A DNA stretch of 64,000 bases from Hyphomicrobiales bacterium (GTDB lineage Bacteria > Pseudomonadota > Alphaproteobacteria > Rhizobiales > Beijerinckiaceae): assembly GCA_027489535.1 (NCBI GenBank), contig JAIXZO010000017.1, positions 62,001 through 126,000 on the forward strand. Reading direction: 5' to 3'. Positions 34,041-43,807 of this stretch are shown in pieces. Position numbers and translations under genes: made by a program. Each line of letters starts with the position of its first letter. Positions within the stretch are counted from its first letter, which is position 1. The notes beneath the pieces were generated by a model, which made no database searches, had not been told where the DNA came from, and saw nothing but the letters and a program-made list of their open reading frames with translations.

Positions 34041-36692
34041 ATGAGCGGCGTCAACGAAATCCGATCGACCTTTCTCGACTACTTCGGCAAGAACGGACAC
34101 GAAGTCGTGGCCTCGAGCCCGCTGGTGCCGCGCAACGACCCCACATTGATGTTCACCAATGCGGGCATGGTCCAGTTCAAGAACGTCTTCACCGGCATCG
34201 AGAAGCGGCCTTATTCGACGGCGGCGACGTCGCAGAAATGCGTGCGCGCGGGCGGCAAACACAACGATCTCGACAATGTCGGCTACACCGCCCGGCATCA
34301 CACCTTCTTCGAGATGCTCGGCAACTTCTCGTTCGGCGACTACTTCAAGGACCGCGCGATCGAGCTTGCCTGGAACCTCGTGACCAAGGAATTCGGCCTT
34401 CCCAAGGACCGTCTGACGGTCACCGTCTATTCCGAGGACGACGAAGCGCATGCGCTTTGGAAGAAGATCGCCGGTCTTTCCGATTCCAAGATCATCCGCA
34501 TCCCGACCTCCGACAATTTCTGGTCGATGGGCGACACCGGGCCGTGCGGCCCGTGCTCCGAAATCTTCTACGACCACGGCGACCACATCCCGGGCGGTCC
34601 TCCCGGCTCGCCGGACGAGGACGGCGACCGCTTCATCGAGATCTGGAATCTCGTGTTCATGCAATTCGAGCAGACCGCTCCGGGCGAGCGCGTCGCGCTG
34701 CCCAAGCCGTCCATCGACACGGGCATGGGGCTCGAGCGCATCTCCGCGGTGCTGCAGGGCACCCACGACAACTACTCCACCGACATGATGCGCGCGCTGA
34801 TCCGCGCGGTCGCCGAAGCCACGGGCGTCGAGCCTGACGGCCGCGCGAGCCACCGCGTCATCGCCGATCATCTGCGCGCCGTATCGTTCCTGGTCGCCGA
34901 CGGCGTGCTGCCGTCCAACGAGGGGCGCGGCTATGTGCTTCGCCGCATCATGCGCCGCGCGATGCGTCACGCGCAGTTGCTCGGCGCGCGCGATCCCGTG
35001 ATGTACCGCCTCGTCCCGGCGCTCGCCCGCGAGATGGGGCAGGCCTATCCCGAGCTGATCCGCGCCCAACCCCTCATCGAGGAGACGCTGCGTCTCGAGG
35101 AAACGCGCTTCCGCAAGACGTTGGAGCGCGGTCTCGCCATTCTCGACGAGGAGACGAAGGAACTGGCCGAAGGCGACAAGCTCTCCGGCGAAACGGCCTT
35201 CACGCTCTACGACACCTACGGCTTCCCGCTCGATCTGACGCAGGATGCGCTCCGTTCCCGCGGCATCGGCGTCGATACCGACACGTTCAGCGCGGCGATG
35301 GAACGCCAGCGTGAAAAGGCCCGGGCCAATTGGTCGGGTTCCGGCGAAGCCGCCACGGAGACCGTATGGTACGGGCTGCGCGAGCGCGTAGGGGCCACGG
35401 AGTTCCTCGGCTACGACACCGAAGGCGCGGAAGGCGTGGTTGCGGCGCTGATCCGCGGCGGCGCCGAGGTCGAGCGTCTCGAAGCCGGGCAGGAGGGTCT
35501 GCTCGTCCTCAACCAGACCCCGTTCTACGCCGAGTCCGGCGGCCAGGTCGGCGATACCGGCATCATGACCGCCCCCGGCGTCCGGGTGCGCGTCCGCAAC
35601 ACGCAGAAGAAGCTCGGCGATCTGTTCGTGCACGACGTCGTCGTCGAACTCGGCGAAATCCGCGTCGGCGCGCCGCTCGAATTGCAGGTCGAACACGGCC
35701 GCCGCGGTTCCATCCGCGCCAATCACTCCGCGACCCATCTCCTGCACGAGGCGCTGCGCCAAGTGCTCGGCGATCACGTCGCGCAGAAGGGCTCGATGGT
35801 CTCCGCCGATCGTCTGCGGTTCGACTTCTCCCATCCCAAGCCCATCGGCGAGGATGAACTCGAACGCGTCGAGCAGATCGCCAATCGCGTCGTCGTGCAG
35901 AACGACCCGGTCGTCACGCGCCTGATGGCGGTCGACGAGGCCATCGAATCGGGCGCCCGCGCGCTGTTCGGCGAGAAATACGGCGACGAAGTCCGTGTCG
36001 TGTCGATGGGCCGGGCGGACGAGGGGGCGAACAAGGCCTTCTCCGTCGAGCTGTGCGGCGGCACGCATGTGTCGCGCACCGGCGACATCGGCTTGGTTAC
36101 CATCGTCGCCGAAAGCGCCGTCGCCGCGGGCGTGCGCCGCCTCGAAGCTATGACGGGGGAGGCGGCCCGCCGCCACCGCGCCGAGGAATCCAAGCGCCTG
36201 CGCGATCTCTCCGCGCTGCTCAAGGTGCCCGCCGGCGAAGCCTCCGAGCGTCTCGCCGCTCTGATCGAGGAGCGTCGCAAGCTCGAGCGCGACCTGGGCG
36301 AAGCCCGCAAGAAGCTCGCGATGGGCGGCGGCGGGGCCGAGGGCGCGCCGACGGGCATCCGCGACGTCGCAGGCACCAAGCTGATGGCGCGCGCCATCAC
36401 CGGCATCGAGATGCGCGACCTCAAGAGCCTTGCCGACGAGGGCAAGAAGCAGGTCGGGTCGGGCGTCGTCGCCATCATCGGCATCGGGGAAGACGGCAAG
36501 GCGGGGATCGTGGTCGGCGTCACGCCCGATCTCACGGCCCGCTTCAACGCGGTCGATCTCGTGCGTCTCGGCTCCGAGCTTCTCGGCGGCAAGGGCGGCG
36601 GCGGCCGTCCGGACATGGCGCAGGCCGGCGGACCGGACGGCGCGAAGGCCGAGGAAGCCTTGGACGCCATCGCCGCGGCGATGGCGGGCTGA
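34041..36692 (+). CDS. alaS: Alanyl-tRNA synthetase
   Basis: Cytoplasmic class II synthetase of 883 residues. The N-terminal aminoacylation domain has [20 protein letters not shown] and [20 protein letters not shown], the tRNA-binding centre [12 protein letters not shown], and TGMGLER. The editing domain shows [13 protein letters not shown] and the metal-binding CGGTHV. The C-terminal part ([14 protein letters not shown] and [12 protein letters not shown]) is the usual oligomerisation domain. The ATG at 34041 agrees with family starts ([15 protein letters not shown]) and has GGAG at 34034; the frame is open from 33900. A terminator follows. Confidence 0.98.
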   Translation: MSGVNEIRSTFLDYFGKNGHEVVASSPLVPRNDPTLMFTNAGMVQFKNVFTGIEKRPYSTAATSQKCVRAGGKHNDLDNVGYTARHHTFFEMLGNFSFGDYFKDRAIELAWNLVTKEFGLPKDRLTVTVYSEDDEAHALWKKIAGLSDSKIIRIPTSDNFWSMGDTGPCGPCSEIFYDHGDHIPGGPPGSPDEDGDRFIEIWNLVFMQFEQTAPGERVALPKPSIDTGMGLERISAVLQGTHDNYSTDMMRALIRAVAEATGVEPDGRASHRVIADHLRAVSFLVADGVLPSNEGRGYVLRRIMRRAMRHAQLLGARDPVMYRLVPALAREMGQAYPELIRAQPLIEETLRLEETRFRKTLERGLAILDEETKELAEGDKLSGETAFTLYDTYGFPLDLTQDALRSRGIGVDTDTFSAAMERQREKARANWSGSGEAATETVWYGLRERVGATEFLGYDTEGAEGVVAALIRGGAEVERLEAGQEGLLVLNQTPFYAESGGQVGDTGIMTAPGVRVRVRNTQKKLGDLFVHDVVVELGEIRVGAPLELQVEHGRRGSIRANHSATHLLHEALRQVLGDHVAQKGSMVSADRLRFDFSHPKPIGEDELERVEQIANRVVVQNDPVVTRLMAVDEAIESGARALFGEKYGDEVRVVSMGRADEGANKAFSVELCGGTHVSRTGDIGLVTIVAESAVAAGVRRLEAMTGEAARRHRAEESKRLRDLSALLKVPAGEASERLAALIEERRKLERDLGEARKKLAMGGGGAEGAPTGIRDVAGTKLMARAITGIEMRDLKSLADEGKKQVGSGVVAIIGIGEDGKAGIVVGVTPDLTARFNAVDLVRLGSELLGGKGGGGRPDMAQAGGPDGAKAEEALDAIAAAMAG

Positions 36693-36734
36693 CACGCACG
36701 GCTCGCGCCGGACGCGCGGCGGATCATCATTCTG

Positions 36735-36762
36735 GGGCGCGCATCGTCGGCGCGCCCTTTTT
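36735..36762 (+). terminator. Intrinsic terminator of alaS
   Basis: Perfect 8-bp stem GGGCGCGC / GCGCGCCC with a 7-base loop at 36735-36757, followed by five T residues. It separates alaS from the convergent DUF2256 gene. Confidence 0.87.
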
Positions 36763-36776
36763 CTTTCGTGCTCGCC

Positions 36777-36929
36777 TCAACCTCTCCGCTTGCCGTCGCT
36801 CCGGCAGCGATCGGAGCAGAAGCGCACCTCGTCCCACACCTTTTCCCATTTCTTGCGCCAGGCGAACGGGCGGCCGCAGGCGGCGCAGTCCTTGGCGGGC
36901 AGGTCGGATTTCTTGCGCATCTTCGGCAT
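36777..36929 (-). CDS. DUF2256 small zinc-ribbon protein
   Basis: Protein of 50 residues with two cysteine pairs, CAACGRPFAWRKKW and FCSDRCR, arranged as a zinc ribbon and flanked by basic residues. The aromatic core WRKKWEKVWDEVRFC is the DUF2256 signature. The gene is too short for most gene finders and lies in a longer open frame that is otherwise noise. The ATG at 36929 is chosen; Met4 is an alternative. DUF2256 genes are often found beside PhrB-type photolyase genes, as here (the SDR and photolyase genes start 165 bp away on the other strand). Function unknown. Confidence 0.85.
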   Translation of the reverse strand: MPKMRKKSDLPAKDCAACGRPFAWRKKWEKVWDEVRFCSDRCRSDGKRRG

Positions 36930-37094
36930 CGACGCGTTCTCCTTGTCGCGGCTGATACGTCGGATGCGACGTTTCGGACGTGTCGCGGGCCTCATTGCGG
37001 GCGCGGGGGTGCTTGAAGCCGCCGTCGCGCGCGATATCTGCCGCCTACCGTCCGGCCGCGCTTTCGGTCGTCCGCCTTCATCAAGGAGAAGTCC

Positions 37095-37835
37095 ATGCAG
37101 CCCGCCATTCTCGTTTTCGGAGGCACCGGCGGCATCGGCGCCGCCATCGCGCGGGCGCTTCGCAACGACGGCCACGCCGTTCACCTTGCGGCGCGCGACG
37201 CCGGCCGTCTGGCCGCGCTCGGCGCGGAGATCGGCGCCGGCCATACCGCCTGCGACGTCTCCGAAGGCGACGGCATCACCCGCGCCGTGGCGGAAGCGGC
37301 GGAGCGGGGCGGCGGCGCTTTGGCGGGCATCTGCTATGCCGTCGGCACCATCAATCTCAAGCCGGTCGCGCGCCTGACGGATGCGGATTTCGAGCGCGAC
37401 TTCCGCGTCAACGCCCTCGGCGCGGTCAAGGCCGTCCAAGCGGGTTTGCCGGCGCTCAAGGCCCATGCGGGCACCGCGTCCGTGTTGTTGTTCTCCACCG
37501 TCGCGGTCGCGCAGGGCTTTACGGCCCATGCGTCCGTCGCGATGGCCAAGGGCGCGATCGAGGGCCTTACCGTCGCCTTGGCGGCCGAGCTTGCGCCCAA
37601 GATCCGCGTCAACTGCATCGCCCCGTCGCTCACGCGCACGCCGCTCGCAGCCGCGTTGACGGGCAATGAAGCCATGGCGACCGCCATTGCGCAGATGCAT
37701 CCGTTGCAGCGCCTCGGCGAGGCCGACGACATCGCGCCGCTCGCGGCTCTGCTGCTGTCCGACAAGGCGGGTTGGATTTCCGGCCAGATCATCGGCGTCG
37801 ACGGAGGGCGCTCGACGCTGCGGACCAAAGGCTGA
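37095..37835 (+). CDS. SDR-family protein without catalytic tyrosine
   Basis: Short-chain dehydrogenase fold of 246 residues. The NAD(P) site is GGTGGIGAAIARAL (residues 9-22), and VNCIAPSLTRTPLA and GQIIGVDGGRSTL are typical SDR C-terminal blocks. The catalytic serine is Ser134 (FSTVAV) and the lysine is Lys152, but the position four residues before the lysine, normally tyrosine, is Val148 (HASVAMAKGA). The normal oxidoreduction chemistry is therefore doubtful. A clear AAGGAG site precedes the ATG. It is 3 bp before the photolyase gene, so both are made from one transcript. Confidence 0.9.
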   Translation: MQPAILVFGGTGGIGAAIARALRNDGHAVHLAARDAGRLAALGAEIGAGHTACDVSEGDGITRAVAEAAERGGGALAGICYAVGTINLKPVARLTDADFERDFRVNALGAVKAVQAGLPALKAHAGTASVLLFSTVAVAQGFTAHASVAMAKGAIEGLTVALAAELAPKIRVNCIAPSLTRTPLAAALTGNEAMATAIAQMHPLQRLGEADDIAPLAALLLSDKAGWISGQIIGVDGGRSTLRTKG

Positions 37836-37838
37836 TCC

Positions 37839-39359
37839 GTGAAGCGTCTCCGTTTCGTCCTCGGCGATCAACTCACCCGCGGAATCTCCTCGCTGCACGG
37901 GCTCGATCCTTTGCGCGACGTCGTGTTGATGGTCGAGGCGGCGGAGGAAACCACCTACGTTCCGCATCATCCGCAAAAGATCGCCTTCATCCTGTCCGCG
38001 ATGCGCCATTTCGCGGCCGAGCTGCGCGCCGAGGGGATCACGGTCGATTACGTGCGTCTCGACGATCCGCGTGCCGGGAGCTCCTTTGCAAGCGAGCTGG
38101 CGGCCGCCGTCGCGCGGCACGCTCCCGATTCCGTGCTGGTGACGGAACCCGGCGAATGGCGCGTCTACGAGATGCTGCTTGATCTGCGCGAGACGCTCGG
38201 CGTGCCGCTCACCGTGCTGGACGACGACCGCTTCATCGCGTCGCGCGCGGAATTCGCCGCTTGGGCGGAGGGCCGTAAAAGCTACCGGATGGAGTTCTTC
38301 TATCGCGAGATGCGGCGCAAGACCGGACTGTTGATGGACGGCGATCAACCGGTCGGCGGGCAGTGGAACTTCGATGCGGAGAACCGCAAGCCCCTTCCTG
38401 CGGGTGCGGCGCTGCCCGAGCGGCTGCGTTTTCCGCCGGACGACATCACCGCGGAGATACTGGCTCTCGTTCAGGACCGCTTCGCCGGGCATTACGGCAC
38501 GCTGGAAGGCTTCGGCTGGGGCGTCACGCGGGCGGATGCTCTGCGCGCGCTCGAAGAGTTCGCGACGGTCGCGCTTCCCGGCTTCGGGGATCATCAGGAC
38601 GCGATGAAGTCGGGCGCGCCGTTTCTCTTCCACGGCCTCATTTCCCCTTACCTCAATGCCGGTCTGCTGACTCCCCTCGAGATTTGCAGGCGTGCGGAAG
38701 TTGAGTGGCAGGAAGGGCGGGCGCCGCTCAATGCGGTCGAGGGTTTCGTGCGGCAGGTGCTCGGCTGGCGCGAATATGTGCGCGGCATCTACTGGCTGAA
38801 GATGCCGGCATACGCCACGCTCAACGCGCTCGAGGCGAAGCGTCCGCTGCCGGAGTTCTACTGGACCGGCGAGACGGACATGAACTGCCTGCGGCAATGC
38901 GTGGGCGACACGATGCGCCACGCCTATGCTCACCACATCCAGCGCCTGATGGTGCTCGGCAATTTCGCATTGATCGCCGGTCTCGATCCCGCGCAGGTCG
39001 CGGCGTGGTTTCTCGCCGTCTATGCCGACGCCTATGAATGGGTGGAACTGCCGAACGTTCACGGCATGACGCTGTTCGCGGACGGCGGCATTCTCGGCTC
39101 GAAACCGTATGCGGCCTCCGGCGCCTATATCGACCGGATGAGCGACTACTGCACCGGCTGCCGCTACGATCCCGCGGTCAAGGCCGGCGAAAAGGCATGC
39201 CCTTTCAATCCTCTCTATTGGAACTTTCTCATCGAAAATGAAGACCGACTCGCGGGCAATCCGCGCATGGCGATGCCCTACCGGACCCTTGCCAAAATGA
39301 CCGGGGAGCGGCGCGCCGAGATCGTTGCCGATTCCACGCGGATTTTGGCCGGCCTTTGA
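37839..39359 (+). CDS. phrB: FeS-containing (6-4) photolyase / bacterial cryptochrome (PhrB/CryB type)
   Basis: Photolyase of the FeS-BCP family, 506 residues, GTG start at 37839. The N-terminus LRFVLGDQLTRGISSLHGLD is characteristic. The four cysteines for the 4Fe-4S cluster are Cys350 (NCLRQC), Cys438 and Cys441 (YCTGCRYD) and Cys454 (ACPFNPLYW), the same residue numbers as described for Agrobacterium PhrB. The FAD-binding region includes EGFVRQVLGWREYVRGIYW and HHIQRLMVLGNF. PhrB repairs (6-4) photoproducts; the close relative CryB has a light-sensing role in Rhodobacter. Either function is possible here. It is co-transcribed with the SDR gene. Confidence 0.95.
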   Translation: MKRLRFVLGDQLTRGISSLHGLDPLRDVVLMVEAAEETTYVPHHPQKIAFILSAMRHFAAELRAEGITVDYVRLDDPRAGSSFASELAAAVARHAPDSVLVTEPGEWRVYEMLLDLRETLGVPLTVLDDDRFIASRAEFAAWAEGRKSYRMEFFYREMRRKTGLLMDGDQPVGGQWNFDAENRKPLPAGAALPERLRFPPDDITAEILALVQDRFAGHYGTLEGFGWGVTRADALRALEEFATVALPGFGDHQDAMKSGAPFLFHGLISPYLNAGLLTPLEICRRAEVEWQEGRAPLNAVEGFVRQVLGWREYVRGIYWLKMPAYATLNALEAKRPLPEFYWTGETDMNCLRQCVGDTMRHAYAHHIQRLMVLGNFALIAGLDPAQVAAWFLAVYADAYEWVELPNVHGMTLFADGGILGSKPYAASGAYIDRMSDYCTGCRYDPAVKAGEKACPFNPLYWNFLIENEDRLAGNPRMAMPYRTLAKMTGERRAEIVADSTRILAGL

Positions 39360-39390
39360 AATCGCGTTACGCGGAAACGTGCACCTGACG

Positions 39391-39508
39391 ACCTCATGGT
39401 GAGGAGCCCTGCGAAGCAGGGCGTCTCGATCCATCCGCGTCATTCCTGCGGCTGAAAACCTCGTGGTTCGAGACGGCGCTTCGCGCCTCCTCACCATGAG
39501 GTTTTCAG
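39391..39508. repeat. Large palindromic (REP-like) intergenic element
   Basis: A 16-bp sequence ACCTCATGGTGAGGAG at 39391-39406 has a perfect inverted copy at 39487-39502. Inside are a hairpin GCCCTGC-GAA-GCAGGGC (39406-39422), a near-match pair GTCTCGATCC / GGTTCGAGAC, and a competing inverted pair CTGAAAACCTC (39452-39462) / GAGGTTTTCAG (39498-39508). The whole could form a cruciform or a branched RNA. It lies between the convergent photolyase and BcsS-like genes, the usual place for REP or RIME-like repeats. Only one copy is in this window. Confidence 0.8.
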
Positions 39509-39564
39509 AGGCAGGGCCTCCGCAACCGCAGTGTTTCGTCGCCGAATCCGCCGCCTTCCGCGCC

Positions 39565-40401
39565 TCAGAACCGGCGCGTATTGGCGAGGGTTCCGTACCA
39601 GCCGTTGCGGCCGTCGGAGTCGCGCATGCGTCCCGCCGACCCTTCCACGGTCCAGTTCGACAGCTTGATTTCGGACGCGAACAGTCCGACGCGCTGGTCG
39701 ACATAGCGGGGAGCGGCGGAGAGGCCGGCTTCCGGCCCCACCGTCACGAGGTCGAAGAAGCGCCGGCCGACGCGCGCGCGCGTCCACACGTCCTCCAACG
39801 CCGTTCCCGCGCTCGCGACGAAGCCGAGCACCACGCCGTCGGAGGGACGAAACCAGACGTGACCTTCCGCGCGTACGCCGTAGCGTCGCCGCACCGGGCG
39901 AGCGGCGAGGGGGTCGATCTTCACTTCCAACTCGGGCCCGACGAAGCCCGCAAGATAGAGATTGCCGAGCATTTCCTGCCGGCCGAACAGAAAGCGCCCC
40001 CGCATTCCGGTCGTCAGCAAGGTCTCGTCGTTCGTCGGCAGGGAATGCTCGGCCGCGCGCGGCGCGATGGTCGAGCCGACGACGGCCGCAAGCAGCCATG
40101 CGGGCTTGTCGAGCGTCTCGGCAAAGGCGCGCTTGAAGCCTGCCGCCGTGTGAAAGCCCGCGGGCGACCCTTCCGCCGAGGAGAAATTTTCGAGGTAAGG
40201 CATGGGGGGAAGGCGCATGCGGCGGAAGAAGCTGCGCTCGCGCCCGGAAACGGCATCCTCCAGCCGCGTATCCGGCAGATCGACGTCTTCGATGCGCGAC
40301 GGTTCGCGCGCGACACGGTCACGGCGACTTTGCTCGCCGCACGCGCCGCTTCCGGCGAAAACGGACGACAACAGAAGTGTGACGGCGGTGAGGGGGCGCA
40401 C
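39565..40401 (-). CDS. Possible cellulose-biosynthesis BcsS-like outer-membrane protein
   Basis: Protein of 278 residues with an N-terminal signal peptide (MRPLTAVTLLLSSVFAGSGA, GTG start at 40401). The second half alternates hydrophobic and polar residues like a beta-barrel: [60 protein letters not shown], and it ends in aromatic residues (NTRRF). This layout fits the BcsS family, but the match is by pattern only. The neighbour on the other side (exoD) also concerns surface polysaccharide. No cellulose synthase is in the window. It may instead be a different barrel protein. Confidence 0.55.
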   Translation of the reverse strand: MRPLTAVTLLLSSVFAGSGACGEQSRRDRVAREPSRIEDVDLPDTRLEDAVSGRERSFFRRMRLPPMPYLENFSSAEGSPAGFHTAAGFKRAFAETLDKPAWLLAAVVGSTIAPRAAEHSLPTNDETLLTTGMRGRFLFGRQEMLGNLYLAGFVGPELEVKIDPLAARPVRRRYGVRAEGHVWFRPSDGVVLGFVASAGTALEDVWTRARVGRRFFDLVTVGPEAGLSAAPRYVDQRVGLFASEIKLSNWTVEGSAGRMRDSDGRNGWYGTLANTRRF

Positions 40402-40664
40402 GGTCGAGTCCGGGAGGAAAGCGAACGCGACACAACGAGCCCCACTGTCGCAGAGTCCATTCCCGGAGAAAACACGAAAAATTCGGGGTCATGTCGGAAA
40501 GCCCGAATGCAGGCGTTTGATGGGGCTTCCGTCAGGAAGGGCAAGACGGTCCGGCCCGACCGCTCAGGTTCTCGTTGCCGATGCCGCTCAACTTTGAGCA
40601 CGGCTCCGCTTGGACGTCCGCCGGGCTCGGGATAAGAAGGGGCGCTTTCAAAAACCGAGCGATC

Positions 40665-41270
40665 ATGAACGCCCCTTTTCCACGCACTTCGGTGCTCTTT
40701 GCGACGCTTGCGACCGGAAAGGGTGCCGCCGAACGCATCACCGTTCGCGACATCGTCGGGGTTCTGGGCGACCGCGCCTTCGCGTTGCTGATCGTGCTGC
40801 TCGGCCTGCCGAACTGCCTGCCGATGCCGCCGCCCATCCCGCTCGTCTGCGGTCTCCTGCTCGTCGTCGTCGCGCTTCAGATCATCGCGGGTCGCGCCGC
40901 GCCTTGGCTGCCCGAGGCCCTGCTCGAGCGTTCCGTCGCGCGCCGCGACATCGACCGCGCCTTCGGTCGCGCGGCGCCTTGGCTCATGAAGCTGGAGACC
41001 TTGGCCCGGCCGCGCTTCACCGTGTTCGACACCCACGTGGCGATGCGGCTCGTCGGCTGCGCGCTGTTCGTCTTCGCCATGGCGCTGATCTTCGCCGCGC
41101 CCTTCGTGGGGCAGGTGCCGCTCGGCCTCGCCGTCTGCCTCGTCGGGCTCGGTCTCGTCGAGCGCGACGGGCTGATCGTGCTGGCGGGCATGGCGGTCGG
41201 GCTCGGCGGCACCCTGATCACGCTCGGCTTCGTCATCACCGTCGCCACCGGCGCCGCGGCGATCTTCTGA
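40665..41270 (+). CDS. exoD: ExoD-family exopolysaccharide synthesis membrane protein
   Basis: Inner-membrane protein of 201 residues. After a soluble N-terminus with ITVRDIVGVLGDRAFALLIV comes a long hydrophobic segment ending LPMPPPIPLVCGLLLVVVA, then a basic region PWLPEALLERSVARRDIDRA and two or three more membrane helices. This is the ExoD family, first found in Sinorhizobium as needed for exopolysaccharide production and alkaline tolerance. Its reaction is unknown. The ATG at 40665 is preferred over the open frame from 40575, which lacks family character. It converges with radC, with 2 bp between stops. Confidence 0.88.
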   Translation: MNAPFPRTSVLFATLATGKGAAERITVRDIVGVLGDRAFALLIVLLGLPNCLPMPPPIPLVCGLLLVVVALQIIAGRAAPWLPEALLERSVARRDIDRAFGRAAPWLMKLETLARPRFTVFDTHVAMRLVGCALFVFAMALIFAAPFVGQVPLGLAVCLVGLGLVERDGLIVLAGMAVGLGGTLITLGFVITVATGAAAIF

Positions 41271-41272
41271 CC

Positions 41273-41986
41273 TCAGAACAGCTGAAGACCTTTCAGGCTC
41301 GCATGGCCGTTGCGGCCGACGATGATGTGGTCGTGCACCAGCACGCCCAGCGGCTTCGAAGCGTCGGCGATCTCCCGCGTCATCCGGATGTCGGCCTGCG
41401 AAGGCGTCGGATCGCCGGAGGGGTGATTGTGCACGAGTATGATGGCCGAGGCCGAAAGCTCCAGCGCCCGCTTCACGACTTCCCGCGGATAAACCGGTGT
41501 GTGGTCCACCGTGCCTGTCTGCTGCACCTCGTCGGCGATCAGGCCGTTGCGTTTGTCGAGAAACAAGATGCGGAACTGTTCCTTCTCGGAGAAGGCCATG
41601 GCGGCGCGGCAGTAATCCAGCACCGACGTCCAGGAGCCGAGGACCGGGCGTTTGCCGATAGCGCCCTTCGCGAGTTCGCGCCCGGCCGCCTCCACGATCT
41701 TCAATTCGATCGCCGTCTTCTCCGAAATGCCGTCATGTTCGAGCAGCCGCGTCAGCGATGCGCCCAACACCTCGGCAACCGATCCGAATTTGGCGATCAG
41801 CTCCTTTGCGAGCGGCTTCACGTCCTGCCGCGGGATGGAGCGGAACAGCACCAGTTCGAGCAGCTCATAGTCGTTGAGGCCCGCAGCCCCGACGCGTGCG
41901 AAGCGTTCTCGCAACCTATGGCGGTGGCTGCTCGCGTGATCCTTCCCCTCGACCGGCGTCTTGGGGGCGGGATTACGATGCGGCAT
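41273..41986 (-). CDS. radC: RadC-family JAMM-domain protein
   Basis: Protein of 237 residues. An N-terminal helix-hairpin-helix part ([20 protein letters not shown] and [12 protein letters not shown]) is followed by the JAMM metalloprotease-like domain with [11 protein letters not shown] and the later [18 protein letters not shown]. RadC was once thought to act in DNA repair, but its substrate is not known. The ATG at 41986 follows the map stop by 7 bp, so map and radC form an operon. Confidence 0.95.
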   Translation of the reverse strand: MPHRNPAPKTPVEGKDHASSHRHRLRERFARVGAAGLNDYELLELVLFRSIPRQDVKPLAKELIAKFGSVAEVLGASLTRLLEHDGISEKTAIELKIVEAAGRELAKGAIGKRPVLGSWTSVLDYCRAAMAFSEKEQFRILFLDKRNGLIADEVQQTGTVDHTPVYPREVVKRALELSASAIILVHNHPSGDPTPSQADIRMTREIADASKPLGVLVHDHIIVGRNGHASLKGLQLF

Positions 41987-41993
41987 GGGCGCC

Positions 41994-42821
41994 TCAGTCG
42001 ACGGTCAGGGGCGGCCGGTGCAAACCGGCGGGGGAGAGCGTGAAGATTTCCACGCCGTCGTCGGTCACGCCGACGGTATGCTCGAACTGCGCGGAGAGCG
42101 AGCGGTCGCGCGTCACCGCGGTCCAGCCGTCGCCGAGCACCTTCACATGCGGGCGGCCGAGATTGATCATCGGTTCGATGGTGAACAGCATGCCGGGCCG
42201 CAGCACGACGCCTTCGCCGACGCGGCCGTAATGCAGGATGTTGGGTTCGTCGTGGAACAACCGGCCGAGCCCGTGGCCGCAGAAGTCACGCACCACGGAG
42301 CAGCGCTCCGCTTCCGCGAAGACCTGGATGGCATGGCCGATATCGCCGGTCGTCGCGCCCGGCCGCACGGCGGCGATGCCGCGCATCAGCGATTCATAGG
42401 TCACGTCGACGAGACGGGCGGCGCGACGCGGGATCGTGCCCACGCCGTACATCCGGCTCGAGTCGCCGTGCCAGCCGTCGACGATCAGCGTCACGTCGAC
42501 GTTCAGTACGTCGCCCTCGCGCAACGGCTTGTCGTTGGGGATGCCGTGACAGACCACGTGATTGATGGAGGTGCAGATCGCCCGGCGATAGCCGCGATAC
42601 ATCAGCGGCGCGGGATAGGCGCCGTGGTCCATCGCGAAATCGAAGGCGAGCTTGTCGAGCCGTTCCGTCGTCACGCCGGGACGAACTTCGGCGACGAGCA
42701 TGTCGAGCGCCTCGGCGGTGAGCTTGCCCGCCTTGCGCATGCCCGCGAACGCATCCTGCCCGTAGAGCTTGATCTCGCCGGTCTTGCGGCGCGGGGCCGC
42801 GGCTGCATCCACGAAAGTCAT
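41994..42821 (-). CDS. map: Methionine aminopeptidase, type I
   Basis: Removes the initiator methionine from new proteins; 275 residues, cytoplasmic. Metal ligands are visible in [20 protein letters not shown] (two aspartates), [13 protein letters not shown] (histidine), [10 protein letters not shown] (glutamate) and [12 protein letters not shown] (second glutamate). The histidine of HVVCHGIP is also conserved. The ATG at 42821 (MTFVDAAAA) is chosen; the open frame reaches 42935 without family similarity. radC follows in the same direction. Confidence 0.97.
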   Translation of the reverse strand: MTFVDAAAAPRRKTGEIKLYGQDAFAGMRKAGKLTAEALDMLVAEVRPGVTTERLDKLAFDFAMDHGAYPAPLMYRGYRRAICTSINHVVCHGIPNDKPLREGDVLNVDVTLIVDGWHGDSSRMYGVGTIPRRAARLVDVTYESLMRGIAAVRPGATTGDIGHAIQVFAEAERCSVVRDFCGHGLGRLFHDEPNILHYGRVGEGVVLRPGMLFTIEPMINLGRPHVKVLGDGWTAVTRDRSLSAQFEHTVGVTDDGVEIFTLSPAGLHRPPLTVD

Positions 42822-42958
42822 CGGGTCCGTTCCGGAGAAAGAGGCGTCCGCTCCAAATGGGCGAAACCGCTGCGCGACGCAAGGCCCGAGCGTCCCCGGG
42901 TGAGACGAAACCGTTTGCCTCCCGCGCTTCGCCATGCGACCTAGCCCGGCATAGCGCC

Positions 42959-43807
42959 ATGCAGATCACACCGAACGTCCGTCACGTCTCCGCTTTCGGC
43001 GCCTTCGCGCCCTCGCGGCTCGTCGCGCGGGTGATCGAGCGCACGCGGCGCAGCGGCGGCTCATGGGCATCGATGCGCGTGGCCTTCATGCTGCGCCAAT
43101 GGGCGATAGGCCGTCTCAAGGGGCGGCCGATCGATACAGAAGTGCTCGGCGTGCGCATGCGCCTCGCACCCCACAACAACGTCTGCGAAAAGCGCATCCT
43201 GTTCACGCCGCAATATTTCGATCCGGCCGAGCGCGCCTTCATCGCGCCCTATCTCGGCGAGGGCGTCGTCTTCGTGGACATCGGCGCGAATGTCGGCGGT
43301 TACGCTCTCTGGGCCGCCGGGCTTGCCGGTTCCGGCTCGAACATCGTGGCGGTGGAACCGGAGCCGGAAGTCTTCGGCCGGCTGTGCTTCAACATCGGCA
43401 TCAATGCCGGCGCGTCGGTCAAGGCGATCAACACCGCGGTGGCCGACATGAACGGCCGCTTGACCCTGTTCATCGACCGTCGCAACCGCGGCGGCACCAG
43501 CGTGCGCATCGCCAAGGACGCGCCTGACGGCGGAGAGCGCATCGACGTGCCGGCCACGACGCTTCTCGATCTCGTATCGACCGAGAAGCTCGAACGCATC
43601 GACGTGCTGAAGGTGGATGTCGAAGGCACCGAGGACATGGTGCTCGTGCCGTTCCTGCGCGACGCGGCCCCCGGCTTGCTGCCGCGTCTGTTGGTACTCA
43701 ATCACCTTCGCAGCCAGTGGGCGGAGGATCTGCCGTCGTTGCTCGAGGACAAGGGCTATCGGCTCGCAACCACCACCCCGGCCAACGATCTCTACGTCCG
43801 CGACTGA
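42959..43807 (+). CDS. FkbM-family methyltransferase
   Basis: SAM-dependent methyltransferase of 282 residues. Motif I is VFVDIGANVGGYALWAA, followed by VAVEPEPEVFGRLCFNI and, later, VLKVDVEGTEDMVL, the FkbM triad. The N-terminal 80 residues are basic and include a possible membrane-associated helix. FkbM enzymes methylate sugars or polyketide hydroxyls. It overlaps the convergent glycosyltransferase gene by 16 bp at the 3' ends. A role in surface-glycan modification is inferred from that neighbour. Confidence 0.9.
   Translation: MQITPNVRHVSAFGAFAPSRLVARVIERTRRSGGSWASMRVAFMLRQWAIGRLKGRPIDTEVLGVRMRLAPHNNVCEKRILFTPQYFDPAERAFIAPYLGEGVVFVDIGANVGGYALWAAGLAGSGSNIVAVEPEPEVFGRLCFNIGINAGASVKAINTAVADMNGRLTLFIDRRNRGGTSVRIAKDAPDGGERIDVPATTLLDLVSTEKLERIDVLKVDVEGTEDMVLVPFLRDAAPGLLPRLLVLNHLRSQWAEDLPSLLEDKGYRLATTTPANDLYVRD

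Noticed and set aside
33993-36695. A 900-codon open frame antisense to alaS
   Set aside because: It mirrors alaS exactly, has no recognisable protein features and reflects the third-position GC bias of the sense gene.
36777-39704. A 975-codon minus-strand frame opposite the SDR and photolyase genes
   Set aside because: Only its last 50 codons (DUF2256) look like protein; the rest is the shadow of the photolyase and SDR genes.
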